Assembly (NCBI GenBank): GCA_034359265.1
Contig: CP136893.1
Span: 45,395,501 to 45,459,500 of the forward strand
Direction: 5' to 3'
Source of the DNA: Canna indica
Taxonomy: Eukaryota; Streptophyta; Magnoliopsida; Zingiberales; Cannaceae
DNA: 64,000 nt
Positions 23,987-35,418 of the stretch are shown here, piece after piece. Made by a program: the position numbers and the translations under genes. Position 1 is the stretch's first letter, and each line of letters begins with the position of its first letter. The notes beneath the pieces are model-generated. The model ran no database searches, was not told where the DNA came from, and saw only the letters and a program-made list of their open reading frames with translations.

Positions 23987-24556
23987 AGGAACACTTTGAG
24001 CTAAGTATTTGTGTTGTTGTATTTTTACTCCATTACTTGTATATTTTCTTGTTTATTTCTTTGTATTTGAACTTGTGTAAACCTAGGTTGCTAGGTTTGA
24101 TAGATTGGGTGGTTGCCTTTGTGTTTGAAGCTTAATTCCACTGGTGTAAACGTAGTTTACTAGGATTAGTTGAGTTGTCCCTTAGGGTTGAGGTGGAAGA
24201 TTGATCTCGGTAAGAAGGCGAAGACTTCCGGGTGTGGAAGTGCCTTAGGTTGAGAGTGAGACTCTTCGGGTCAAAATCCTCGTTGTAAGGGAAACAAGAT
24301 TAATCTAGTAAAACTTAGTTTGGAAATCCTAAGCGGGGTGCTTAGGTAGTGGTGTAGGCATTGGGGCCGAACCACTATAAACAATTGTGTTAGCATTGTT
24401 CTCTTTGTGTATCGCATTGTTTATCTTCATTACTCGCTTCTGCATTTAGTCGTTGAATTATAAATTGTCTAAGTAGTTTAAGAAAATGATTAAAATCAAA
24501 TTAGGCAAAAAGATTAGTTAACACACTATTCACCCCCCCCCTCTAGTGTAGGCCAT
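23987..24556 (+). repeat. LTR-B, 3' part, in plus orientation
   Basis: It shares with LTR-B (read on its own strand) the blocks GAGCTAAGTATTTG, TACTAGGATTAGTTGAGTTG, GGGTGTGGAAGTGCCTT and the terminal CACTATTCACCCCCC...GGCCATTTCACCATCAAC. It is opposite in orientation to the Copia-B 5' LTR beside it and lacks its own 5' half. It is either a truncated second insertion or the product of a local rearrangement. Confidence 0.75.
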
Positions 24557-24640
24557 TTCACCATCAACCAACTCTAGTGCCATTTTTCGGATTGAGGCAA
24601 GATGGTGAAATCTCAATCTACGACCCACTCTGATACCAAA
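24557..24640 (-). promoter_or_regulatory. Copia-B primer binding site and start of gag
   Basis: The plus-strand CACTCTGATACCAAA beside the LTR edge at 24641 is the complement of TTTGGTATCAGAGTG, a methionine-tRNA-type PBS. On the minus strand a short leader leads to ATGGCACTAGAGTTGG (MALELVDG) at about 24573, a plausible gag start. The reading frame then runs into inverted LTR-B sequence. Confidence 0.75.
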
Positions 24641-26217
24641 TGTTGATGAAATGGCCTACACTAGAGGGGGGGTGAATAGTGTGTTTACTAATCTTTTCAC
24701 CTAATTTCGGTTTTAAACATTTCTTAAACTACTTAGGCGATTCACAAATTATGTAGCAAAGGGAAGCAAGATAAACAATTAGTAATTCAATACGCAAAGG
24801 AAACAATGCTAACACTTTGATTTATAGTGGTTCGCCCCCAATGCATACACCACTACCTAAGCACACCACTTAGGATTTCCAAACTAGTTTAACTAGATTA
24901 ATTAGTTTCCTTACAATGAGGACTTTACATCGGAAAGTCTCCGCTCTCAAACCGAAGGCACTTCCACACCCGGGAGTATCCCGCCCTCCTACTTAGAGCA
25001 CTCTCCCACCTCAACCTAAGGACAACTCAACTAATCCTAGTAAACTAAGTTTACAACGGTGGATTTAAGCCTTAACACCAAGGCAACCACCAACTCAATC
25101 AACATAGCACTCTAGGTTTACACAAATGATATACAATGAAAATAAACCATAAAATATACAAACAATGGAGCAAATAAATAATACAACAAATACTTAGCTC
25201 CAAAGAAAACTCTATAGTCCTCTTGATGCCTTAAGATGATGAATCGGTGAAGTTTCAAGGCTAAATCAAGTAGTGGAGATCAAAACTAGGATTCTTGCAA
25301 GGATGGTTCAATGAAAGCTTATAGAAATGCAAGAAAATAACTCTCGTAGGCTTAGAAGCATCATAGAAAGGCTTGGAAGAGAGTTTGGGGTGGGTATTTA
25401 TAACCTGCCAAACAAGAGGGCTCGTCAACGGGCATTTTTTTGCCCGTTGGCGATGCCCGATCGCTTGCAGGTCGATAGTTGGTCGATCGACCGAGCGACT
25501 GCCGAGCGACCGAAGGCATTCTGCCTATTCTGGGCATCGTTCGGTCAACTGGTCGGTCGACCAAAATGCCTTCACCTTCTGTCGGTCGACTGAATTGAAC
25601 CTGGGCAGTGCAAATTTTTTATATAAAACATAAATGTTATATAAGGATTACCCCCCATTTGCTTCAATAAAAATATCTAAAAAATCAAAATCCTTAAGAA
25701 TCAAAATCTAACTTTTGGGGTCTAGTACAAATTTCTGAAAAACAAAAATTTTCTAATCTTCCAGGTCAAATATGGGTAAGCTAAAGGCTTCCATAAAATC
25801 CTTAGAAATGTCTCGTTATCTTGTTTTTACCTAAGGAACAATTACCGGCATTTTTGGTGCCAAGAAAATATCTAGGTTATATAGCCCTCCAAGGAGCTCC
25901 CTAGGCTTAGTGAATTTCAGGGCCTTTACTCATTTTCCAGGTTTTCGTGATTTGGGGTTCGGGTTTGGTTTTTGGGCTCTTATGCATCATCATGAGGATT
26001 TACAACACAAGCTAGTCACCCTGACCTAAACTTTAACTTCTCGAAGAATCCCGAGCGTCGACGAGCGTCCTTGCCAATTTCTCCAATTTTGTCGACCACG
26101 GACATCGTGTGCTAACCGACTTGGAACCTAAAAGTAATTCTCCTTGAAATCATTACTTCCATGTTTATTATCATCCAAACTGAGATTAAGACCAAGGTTG
26201 AAAACCTTAGGCCAATA
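24641..26217 (-). repeat. Copia-B 5' LTR
   Basis: A 1577-bp LTR-B in minus orientation, from TGTTGATGAAATGG at 24641 (next to the PBS) to GGCCAATA at 26217 (normally CAACA). The following GAGAC (26218-26222) is the target duplication, matched by GTCTC at 7963-7967. It contains the palindrome cluster GTCGATCGACCGAGCG (25450-25590). ORFs at 25327-25633 and 26112-26300 are LTR sequence. Confidence 0.88.
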
Positions 26218-26786
26218 GAGACCCGACCGGTGAGGGGAACATATGCCCCAAAGAGACGGATCAGAAGAACGAATGCCGATGAGGGGAGGGCATGCCCCAA
26301 AGAGACGACACTGAGCTGGGTGGTAGTTTGGTGGCCACCCGTCTACCTTCCCTATGTGGCTATGTGGGACCGATGGGTCCGGGGAGCATGCATATGACTG
26401 AGGTGTTGCATTGCATGCATATGATTGTCGTGTTGCATTCATCCTATTTTATTGCTGTGGATATGCTTATACTTATTGATGGGTGCAGTTATCATGAGTA
26501 GAGTGGTGGATGTGTTACTGATGCTTATTTCATCATTTTAAAGGATATTTTATACTTGTTGACGGATGTTGATTTCATGCATAGAGTAGTGGGTATATTA
26601 TTGTTGATTTCTCCTAACGTTGTTGTAACATTATATATCTCCTATTTGTGTGTTTTTTATGCATGATGATTGATTTGGTGGATTGAGGACTGATCTTCTC
26701 ACTAAGTCCTAGTTGGACTTACCCCTCTTTTCTGTTGTTTTGCAGAACCTAAGTTAGATCAGAGAGGTACTACAATGTATTACGTT
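26218..26786 (+). mobile_element. LTR-E fragment, far flank of Copia-B
   Basis: Reverse complement of about 30230-30815 in the solo LTR-E: GGGGAGGGCATGCCCCAAAG, CTGAGCTGGGTGGTAGTT, and GTTTTGCAGAACCTAAG-type sequence are shared. It continues the LTR-E host interrupted by Copia-B and ends at a MITE insertion. ORFs here are noncoding shadows. Confidence 0.8.
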
Positions 26787-26964
26787 CACTGCAATATAAT
26801 TGACCTATAGAGACACAAAATTAGAGACAAATTATATTTTTATTTCTGAATCTTCATATTTAGAGACTAATAGACACAAAATTTGTTCCTAATTAGGAGA
26901 TTTAGAAATAAAAATCTTGTTTGTCTCTAATTATGTGTCTCTATAGGCTGGTTGTGTTGTAGTG
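26787..26964. mobile_element. CACTA-type MITE with TSD GTT
   Basis: A 178-bp element from CACTGCAATATAATTGACC to GGTTGTGTTGTAGTG. It has imperfect inverted ends sharing TATAGAGACACA...TTAGAGACAAA, flanked by GTT on both sides (26784-26786, 26965-26967). The CACT...AGTG ends and 3-bp duplication fit CACTA elements. It has no coding capacity. Confidence 0.82.
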
Positions 26965-27018
26965 GTTATAAAAGTTTTAGAGAGAAAAATATAAAAAGAA
27001 TAGGGGTGGAAAAATTAA

Positions 27019-27071
<53 letters not shown>

Positions 27072-27820
27072 GATTAACCGTGGACTAATGATTAACCGAC
27101 ACTCAAAAATAGAAACCGAAATTTTAAAAATAAGGGAAAATTAATGTATCTATCTCAAATTTTGGCTCTTGTAGGAAATCTATCACAACCTTTAATTTCT
27201 CTCTTATTTATCCCAAACTTTGGGATTGACAACAATTATATCCCTTCATCAGATGCCCGTCAATACAATCGTTAGGTGCTAACGTGGCATCCGAGCCAAC
27301 AAATTAAAAATAATTTTTATTATCACATTTGCCATGTCAGCATGTAATAAAAAATATTATAATATTATATAAATAGGAAAAATTAATGTATTTATCTTAA
27401 ACTTTAGCCCTTGTAATAAATTTATCCCAACCTTTAATTTTTTCCTAATCTATCCTAAACTTAGGGATTGACAATAATTATCTAATTTGAAATTTAACTT
27501 GAAATTTAAATTACATTACAATTTTTGTCAATCCCAAAGTTTGAATTACATTTATACCTAATTTTGTTTAATTAAATTCGACTATTGCATTAAAAAAATT
27601 AAAACTTTGAATAAAACACATATATTTTCCTTATATATATTATTATTATTTATTAAATACTTAAAATTTTGAAGAAAAAAAATTATAATTATCTATTGAT
27701 TTTTTTTTAAAAAAAAAGATTCAAAATTTGAATTTTTTTTAATTAATTTTTTTATTTAATATATTATTGCATTTCAGATAAAATAGAAATGCCCAAATTA
27801 AGCCAATAAATTTCCATATA
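26965..27820. other. AT-rich noncoding DNA with a microsatellite
   Basis: Contains a (TA)n run at about 27024-27067 within sequence opening AGGGGTGGAAAAATT, possibly the left end of another hAT-like element. After it come CCGATTAACCG repeats, the direct repeat listed separately, and homopolymer-rich AT DNA. No gene is seen. Confidence 0.6.
27132..27482. repeat. Two direct copies of a ~110-bp repeat
   Basis: Copies at about 27132-27243 and 27376-27482 share TTAATGTAT(C/T)TATCT, GGCTCTTGTA-like, ATC(T/C)CAACCTTTAATTT and GGGATTGACAA blocks. They are separated by about 130 bp including AATTAAAAATAATTTTTATT. An inverted echo (GTCAATCCCAAAGTTTG) follows at 27522. Confidence 0.7.
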
Positions 27821-27893
27821 ATATTTGGACTCGACTAGTACTATTCGGCCTCATTGGATTAGACCCAACAATGCCCTACACTCTCCAACTTGA

Positions 27894-29809
27894 TGTCAAA
27901 CCCCAACTGAGGGTAGTGTGACCGGCCAGGGCCTACATCCTACCCTGTAACCTACTGTCTACATTGACATAAAAGAAACCAGAACATGTCGATAAAAAGA
28001 AACCTCAACACAAACTTTATTAAAAGTTTTCAAAGTTCACAATCATATGTTTTCAAATCAAGGAAGAAAATCAACATTAGAACAACCGAACGTCTCAAGT
28101 ATCAAAGTTTTACAAACTTTTTCCAAAATACAACTGTCAATGCAGAAAAGAAAACAACTACTAAAACACTGGACTATGACTCAAGGACACTGCTACGAGA
28201 TATGGCACCATCACCCACCCTCCAACTGCACCATGCCGACAGGTCACAATCACTGCTCATGCTCTGTAAAAACAAAGAAACAAACTGTGAGTCCACTTGG
28301 GACTCAATGAGCGGTTCTTGCGAACCTCCACATAATCCTAATTTACTCATGCATAACATATATGTGAAAACTTGCCATCTCAGCCTACAGACCCGATGGA
28401 TCATTCTGTATAAACCATATATGTGAAAACTTACCATCTCGGCCTATCCAGCCTCCGACATCCGACCTTGGAATTCCACCCATGAACATTTTAGGACAAC
28501 ATGTGTAATCTAAAGAAAAGTAAGCATACTTTACAACATCTACTATATATAGCCACAAGATTCATACATAAACAATTATACACTACCTTTAGAATTAAAC
28601 TCAATAAGAAACAATTTATTTAGAATGACAAGGTAGCAATGAATTCAACAATGCATGAAATACTAAGCATGGTAAACTAATATATCATTTCAAAAATTAA
28701 AGATGAATGAGCTAAGGATGGTCATTAAGCTAGCATTCCTACAATTTCATAAATCAATAAATTTACTTACTATGGTTAGTGTTCTTCCTAAGTATCATCA
28801 TGTCTCTATAATTTTAACATTCTAACCATGGAAGTTTCCATCTAAAGCTTACCCTCTCCCTCCCCCTAGGCTTGGCCGAGCCTTGAGCAAGGTAAACCTT
28901 GCTCGGCAATGCCTCTTAGGGTAGGAAAGGGGAAAGGAAAATTTATTCCCGACCCTAATTCTTTGTCTCCGCTATATCTAAATTTCATGTGAACTAGTTT
29001 GCCCCTTCCCCTACACATGGCCGAACCTTTCTCGTGAAGATTAGGGTTCATTCGGCCACAATCTAAGAGTCTTAGGGAATACATGCTTCATAACACATGA
29101 AATTGACGATTAAGAATGCTCTATTGACGAACTTAAGATCATGCAAGGGCCTTACTTCCGTCAAGGGAATTGGGGAAAATTTTGGCAAGACCTTTCCCCT
29201 TTTCCCATGATTCGGCGGCCCTTTTGAGAAATCGACGAGGAAACAAAACAATATGACAAGGATTGATACAAAACTATGTATACACCACTATGAAACCTCG
29301 ATTCGTCGAAAATCATGAGAAAATACAATCCTATCACCACTAAGGGTTCGGTTACCCGCCTCCCCCATTTCTTCAAAACAAACCACTCACCTTGATTGAG
29401 GAGAATGAAAGATCGGATGACGACAACTTCAAATTTTCCAGCGACGGTGCGGAATCCCGGATCGATGAAAATCCCCTTTTCCCTTGCTTCTTCTCTCCCT
29501 CTCCTATGCGCTGCCTTGTGCGACTCCAAGATGAGTCGCACGGCAGCATGGATGACTGTAATTCATGACTCGACTAAACCCGAGCTCGACTTGGTTTCCG
29601 ACTCTATCCGCAACACGAGTCAACTTAACTCGATTAAAGTATAAATGCATAAAAGGAAAGAGACATTTGCCCAATTAAATTGCATACATCATTTATCGAG
29701 TCATACCTTTTTAGTCGAGGTGATCCTGAGACTCGACTCGACTACCCCCGAGTCTGGTGCACAGCACCAAAACAAATTTTTATATTAGGAAATTTTTCTG
29801 AGTCCTTCA
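27894..29809 (-). mobile_element. Solo LTR, family F (second copy), TSD CTTGA
   Basis: Starts TGTCAAACCCCAACTGAGGG and ends AATTTTTCTGAGTCCTTCA, flanked by CTTGA at 27889-27893 and 29810-29814. It matches the reverse complement of the solo LTR at 12308-14821 (GGTAGTCGAGTCGAG, AAATTTTTATATTAGGAAA) but is about 600 bp shorter. ORFs at 27986-28437 and 28866-29644 have no recognisable homology. Confidence 0.88.
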
Positions 29810-29874
29810 CTTGACTTGAGCGATACTAGATGGCTCCGCTCGAGGACTCCACCTGGCCATACTCCTAAACTTGA

Positions 29875-32800
29875 TGTCATACCCCAAACTCGATATGACC
29901 AGCCAGGATACGCTACGTACCCTGAAGCCTAACCCAACTCAAACACAACAACAATAACCTGAACAGTGGGAGATTATTATTTTTTTTTGAAAAGAATAGA
30001 CATAACATCACGAACCAAATCAAACCAATCCAAAACTCAATATGAACACATTGAACAAGTTATTAAAAAGGAGTTCAAATAAATAAACAAGACTCCCCAA
30101 ATAAAAATAAAATGCGGAAACCACGACCCGAGTCAACATGACTCCACAACTCAAAGAGACACTAAAATGACTCAGGTATCCTCCTCGATCACGACATGTC
30201 ACGATACTCGCTGCCCTGCCGCCACCAGCCGCGCTACTGCACCTCGGTACCTCTTTGATCTAGCTCAGGTGCTGCAAAACAATAGTAACGAGGGGTAAGT
30301 CCAACTAGGACTTAGTGAGTAGATAAGTTCTCAATTCACCAAATCAATCATCATGCATAAAAACACAAATAGCCAATATAAATAACGTAACAGCAACGTC
30401 AAAAGAAATCAACAATAATATATCCATAGCTCTATGTATGAAATCAACATCCATCAACAAGTATAGACTATCTTGAAAAATGATGGAACAACATTAGTAA
30501 CACATCCACCACTCCACTCATATCCACAACAATAAGTACAAGCATCCATCAATAAGTATAAACATATCCACAACAATAAAATAGGATGAATGCAACACCT
30601 CAATCATATGCATGCAATGCAACACCTCAATCATATTCATGCTCCTCGGACCCGTCGGTCCCACATAGCCATATAGGGTAGGTAGACGGGTGGCCGCCGA
30701 ACTACCACCCAGCTCAGTGCCGTATCTTTGGGGCATGCCCTCCCCTCACCGACATTGGCTCTTTCGAGCTAGCCTGTTGGAGCATACGTTCCCCTCACCT
30801 GCTCGGGTCTCCAGACTGTCTCTTTGGGGTATGATCTCCCCTCACCAGCCTGACTTCCGGAATAAGGCCAACGCTGTCTCTTTGGGGCATACCCTCCCCT
30901 CACCAGCGAGGCTTCCGGGAAATGCAACAAACACATCACAACACCACACACGCAAGTATATAAGTATAAACAAGATGTGCTATCAACAAGTAATAAAGGG
31001 TATGTCAAGTGCATACCTCATCCTCCACCTCCTCCTGCCATACATCACAATTACATATAGATATATATATGTAGAAATAGTGCTCATAAATCATGAATAC
31101 TCAACCCAAATAAACAACCATAAAATAGAATTATAGGACTATAAGAAGGGAAGCATGTGTATCATGAAAGCAGTGCAAAAAAAGGAACTCCAACTGTAAA
31201 TCAATGGACTGGAACATGATAAAATAATTGTAAATCAATGGACTAGAAATCACTGATCTAGGATAAAATTCACCTCATTAACTACTATATCCATGAATCG
31301 TCTTAGATCGAATCATAAAAATATGCAAAGTATGATTTTTCAGCTTGGCACGCAAAACGAGGCGACACCCGGTACTGTTTTTAAAATTCAAAGGTCTGAT
31401 GGTGAAAAAGACCTCACCAATGAATCCGGAACGTCGATTAGGTGAAAATTCATATATAACATGAATATTTTTGCTAACCAGATGCAATCACCACCCTCTA
31501 TCTACATGATGAAATCATAACCTTATATCTAATCAGATGCAATCACGGCCTTCCATCTAACCAGATGCAATCATAGCTCTCCATCTACATGATGCAATCA
31601 CAGTCTTACATCTAACTAGATGCAATTATAGCCCTCCATTTAGCCAGATACAATCACAGCTCTCCATCTAACCTGATGCAATCTCAACCTTCCATCTAAC
31701 ATAATACGATCACAGCCTTACATCTAACATGATGCATCCACAGCTTTATATCTATCCTAATGCAATCTCAGCCTTCCATCTACATGATGCAATCTAAGCC
31801 TTACATCTACAGAAGATCAAATCCCTACCCTTCATCTCAACCAATTCAATTCAGTCATTCATCTTACCCAAATCAATCTCAGCCCTCCATTTCATCTCAT
31901 CTCCCTTAGGTCATCTTCCCCACCTCCTCCCCAAACCAGCTACCGTCGCCGCCCTTCCCCGGCCGCCACCGGGCTGCCAACAACGCTGGCGCCGACGTCG
32001 GCACCGACACCGGCGCTTGTCGACGCACCGCCGCCACCACGCGGCGACAGCGCCTCGTGCGGCTGCCCGCACGTGGCAGCGATGCCACGCCGGGCGCCGC
32101 TGCTCGCCGGGCGTCATCTCCCCCGTGGCGCCTCACCGGCGTAGTTGCCGCCGCGGTGCTTCGCCGGCGCAGCTGTCACCGCGGTGCCTCGCCGGGTGCG
32201 ACGGCCAGCACCGACCGGCCGACTGCAAAAGGGAAAAAAAACAAGAAAAGAAAAAAAGAATATTTTATTCCAAAAGAGGGGTAAACCACATGATTCGATT
32301 AAGAAACGACCGATTCGACTTCCGATCCGATACGAGAAAGCGCGTCAAAAATCAACAAAAATCCCGAGACATGAGAACAGCGACATGAATCAAGAATGGG
32401 AGAAGAGAAGGTCTAAATCCACTCACCGGACAGAGAGAAAATGGAAGGAAAAGACGCGAAGGATCTTCCCCCGATCGACACCGACGAACTCACAAAAATT
32501 TGGCCCTAGCGGCTCCTCCTCCTGGACGGCGCCCTCTCTCTCCTCCCTCATTTGCCTCAGATGGCGTGCGGCTCAAAAATCCCTGTCTTCACACCCTAGG
32601 GTCTAATTTATAGACACCGGTTGGGTCTAAATGACTAAAATATCCCCACCTAAGCCATCTGACCTGAACAACCCATAACTCACCCATTCTAACTCCGATT
32701 CGAGATCCAATTGCACCGCTAAATTTGCCTCGAGACCCTCTACCATCCTAGCATGCTAAATCATGGAGATAAGGCAAATAAAATTCTCTTAATTTTTCCA

Positions 32801-32915
32801 CATTAAATACTTACTCGGGTCTAATCCTAAAGCTTCCCGCCAATCCTCGCTAACTAGGGCCCATGATCCCCCGCTCAGGAATAAAATATTATTATTAAGA
32901 TTTTTGGGTATTACA
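29875..32915 (-). mobile_element. Solo LTR, family E, TSD CTTGA
   Basis: A 3041-bp LTR from TGTCATACCCCAAACTCG to GATTTTTGGGTATTACA, flanked by CTTGA at 29870-29874 and 32916-32920. The edges resemble those of Gypsy-1, so it belongs to a related Gypsy family. It contains a 28-bp minisatellite and a GC-rich stretch (31950-32230) giving ORFs on both strands without homology. Fragments of the family are at 6539-7298 and 26218-26786. Confidence 0.88.
31482..31905. repeat. 28-bp minisatellite inside LTR-E, about 15 units
   Basis: Imperfect units of the form GATGCAATCACAGCC followed by TTCCATCTAAC, spaced 27-28 bp, most regular from 31488 to 31800 and decaying toward 31905. Spacing, degeneracy and lack of unique spacers exclude CRISPR. 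Confidence 0.88.
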
Positions 32916-33240
32916 CTTGACTTGAGCCAGATCGAATGGCTCTGCCTGGGGGCTCCATTCGGCCATACAAGGACATCCACGTCCTCCCTTTTCACGAGGG
33001 ATACGCTATTACAGACATGTTATCTCCAGGATCAGGCTCTACCCATTCTGAGCAATATCCCTACGAGATTGCTGGGCGGCATCATCACCTCCACCTACAA
33101 TAAATACAGACATGACGCGTTGCATGTAACTCCCACTAACTTGAGCATTGAGTGTATTTTGCAGGCCCCCCTCCCGTCAGAGTTGCACCGAACCAAGAGA
33201 GACACCGTGCCGGATCGGACTACTCCGATCCTCAGATAGG

Positions 33241-33257
33241 AATATTTAGCGCCCACC
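33241..33257 (+). promoter_or_regulatory. Tat-1 primer binding site
   Basis: AATATTTAGCGCCCACC just before the gag ATG corresponds to the (T)GGCGCCCACC site typical of plant Tat-type Gypsy elements, with one change (TAGCGCC). It directly follows the LTR end. Confidence 0.75.
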
Positions 33258-34673
33258 ATGGGGCCGAGTAAAGCTTATCCCTCTCCCCTCACAATGGTTG
33301 GAATTCGGATCCAAGTGACTGCCGTCGCACGCCAACGGCATCGACCCAACGATGACGATCATCTGCAACCTATTGACGCTGAAACAACGAGGAGCGACGC
33401 TCCGGCATCAACCCAACTGCCCCAGAAGCATCTTAGCGTCAGATCAATGACCTGGAGGTGGAGAACCAGAGAGTTAGAAGACCAAGTCGAGATGCTGACA
33501 TGCACGATCTCAAGAACAACTCCTAGTCGATCCAGAGCGTCGCTGCTTAGAACACGAAGAGAGCAACCACTCTGAGAGAAGGAGGCCAATTTTTGTCCCC
33601 CGAGATGAGATCTCCAGCACACTCCTTCAGGAAGGAGAGAAAGATTCCAAAGCCAAGGAGATTGCAACTTCCCTCCCTATCGATTCGAGACCCTTTGCCG
33701 AGCATATCATGACAACAAGCCTTCCACCCAAGTGCAAGTTGCCGACCACTCCGACGCTCTCCGATGGCATGGGCGACCCTACAAAACACCTAACAATGTT
33801 TAGGACCATGATGTTCTACAATGGAACAACCAACCATGCTCTCTACAAGGCTTTTTCGACTCTCTTGAGGAAAACCGCTTTATTGTTGTTTGCTTCCCTC
33901 CCACAGAAGTCCATACACTCTTTTGCGGATCTCTCCCCCTCCTTCCTCAACCGGCTTTCCTCATCTCGGGTTTACTACAAAACATAGGACACTCTCCACT
34001 ACATCAGGCAAGTGCAACATGAGTCCTTAAGGGAATACATATGCAGGTTTCAGGCCATAGTGGTCGAAATCTCGAATCTCGACCCTCAAGTCTTGCTCTA
34101 CTGCATTAAATACGGGCCAAAGCCCAAACACTTTCGCCGACCAAATCGCCCTGATAAAGCCTAGGGATATGGCCGAGTTCTAGGAGAAAGTCGCCAGCTT
34201 CATAGAGATGGAAGACCTTAGTAAGACTAAAAAGGTCGATAGACAGAACATCAAAGATACTACCGAAGATAGAAAATCTAGAAGGACAGACAGAAATAGC
34301 AAAGACCACAATCGTCGCGAATAGAGTAACGACAGAGGACCGAGGTCCCCACCTCACCCGAACGCCTGATATGAAAAGTACACTCCTTTTAATACTAGGA
34401 AGGAAACCATCCTTCGTGAAATCTACGACTTGAAACTCCTTAACCACCCCGCCAACGCTGGGAAGCAGAAGCTCCCACCCAACGCCGACATAAGCAAAAC
34501 ATTTGCCTTCCACGACAACTATGGTCACACCACTGAGGACTGTGTAGTGCTCGGTGATCAACTTGAGAACTTGATCCGTGCAGGACACCTCGACAGGTAT
34601 GTCCATCGCCAAAGAGAATGAGGTCAGAGCAGGAGCTGAGACCATCGATGACGGAGCCGAAGTCGGATGCCTC
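33258..34673 (+). pseudogene. Tat-1 gag, broken
   Basis: Gag of a Tat/Athila-side Gypsy element. It starts MGPSKAYPSPLTMVG at 33258. After a frameshift near 33570 the capsid core is clear: RPFAEHIMTTSLPPKCKLP, DGMGDPTKHLTMFRTMMFYN, ESLREYICRFQAI (33680-34060). Stops occur at 33985 and near 34160. The C-terminal part at 34370-34620 (FNTRKETILREIYDL, FHDNYGHTTEDCVVLGDQLE) is the zinc-like region with an HDNYGHTTEDC motif. CACTA-1 interrupts it at 34674; the protease resumes at 41923. Confidence 0.88.
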
Positions 34674-34980
34674 CACTACTAGAAACTTCGTCTTCAGCAA
34701 CGGCTATCAGCGACGGCCGCTCAAGCCGTTGCTATTTGCAACGGCATTCTTACGGCCGCCCGAGCCTTTGCAGAAAACTGTATCTGCAACGGCGTTCTAA
34801 CGGACACCCGAGCCGTTGCTGATTATTTTAATTATCAGCAACGGCTTTCTGACGGAAAGGCGAGCCGTTGCTGATTTTTTAATCTTCAGCAACGGCTTGC
34901 TAACGGATAAGTGAGCCGTTGCTGATGATAACTTATCAGCAACGGCGTTCTAACGGGCGAGTGAGCCGTTGCTGATAAGT
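34674..34980. repeat. CACTA-1 left terminal and subterminal repeats
   Basis: The 13-bp end is followed by about ten alternating copies of CAGCAACGGC and its complement GCCGTTGCTG at 25-40 bp spacing. Paired motifs form hairpin-like units such as CAGCAACGGCTTTCTGACGG...GAGCCGTTGCTG. In characterised CACTA elements such repeats bind the TNPA-type protein. Confidence 0.92.
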
Positions 34981-34988
34981 TTATATAG
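34980..34988 (+). promoter_or_regulatory. TATA box of the CACTA-1 transposase gene
   Basis: TTTATATAG sits at the inner edge of the subterminal repeats, just before a GC-rich leader. The leader ends in a consensus donor, CAG|GTAAGT, at 35122/35123. The likely 5'UTR intron runs 35123-36114, ending ATTGACAG five bases before the transposase ATG at 36119. Confidence 0.65.
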
Positions 34989-35418
34989 GGCACGCTCTCG
35001 CGCCCGACTCTTCTTCCTCCCGCTGCTCGCTGCTGCCGCCGCCGCTCCTGCCGACGCCACTCGCCGCCGCTGCCGACACCGACGACGCCGACGACGTCGA
35101 CCGCTGCTGCCGACTTGTTCAGGTAAGTCTCCCCTACTGCCGTCTCTTCCCTACGGCCGGCGGAAATCACCTGACCGAAACCCTATTTCTAGGGTTTCGG
35201 CCGGCGGCGGTCGGCCGATGGCCGCCGCCGAACCTTCTGCAGTGGCCGGACATTGTGTCCGGCCACTGTACGCTGGCGCCGGAGGGTGGACTCCGGCGCC
35301 GGAATTTAGTATATATATATATAGTTTATATTATTTTATATTTGTTAATTAATTATTTAATAATTGTTAATTAATTGTTTAATTTGTTAGATTAATTATT
35401 AGGGTTTAGATTAATTTT

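Larger units (their letters stand above)
27821..33240 (+). mobile_element. Tat-1 5' LTR, interrupted by two solo LTRs
   Basis: Pieces at 27821-27893, 29815-29874 and 32921-33240 together match, in reverse, the Tat-2 LTR at 43140-43562. Matches include the GTAGGGCA and TGGCCATACAAGGACATCCA blocks, GCATTGAGTGTATTTTGCAG-type sequence, and GATCCTCAGATAGGAATA against the PBS. The LTR 5' edge is not sharply defined. Relative to Tat-2 it has a tandem duplication of about 60 bp (CTTGAG...GGCCATAC), each copy of which received an insertion. Confidence 0.75.

Noticed and set aside
31482..31905. Regularly spaced repeats resembling a CRISPR array
   Set aside because: Units are contiguous and degenerate with no unique spacers, in a plant LTR retrotransposon.
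32017..32606. Overlapping basic and Arg/Ala-rich ORFs at 31906-32606
   Set aside because: Open on both strands in a GC-rich segment of solo LTR-E, with no homology.
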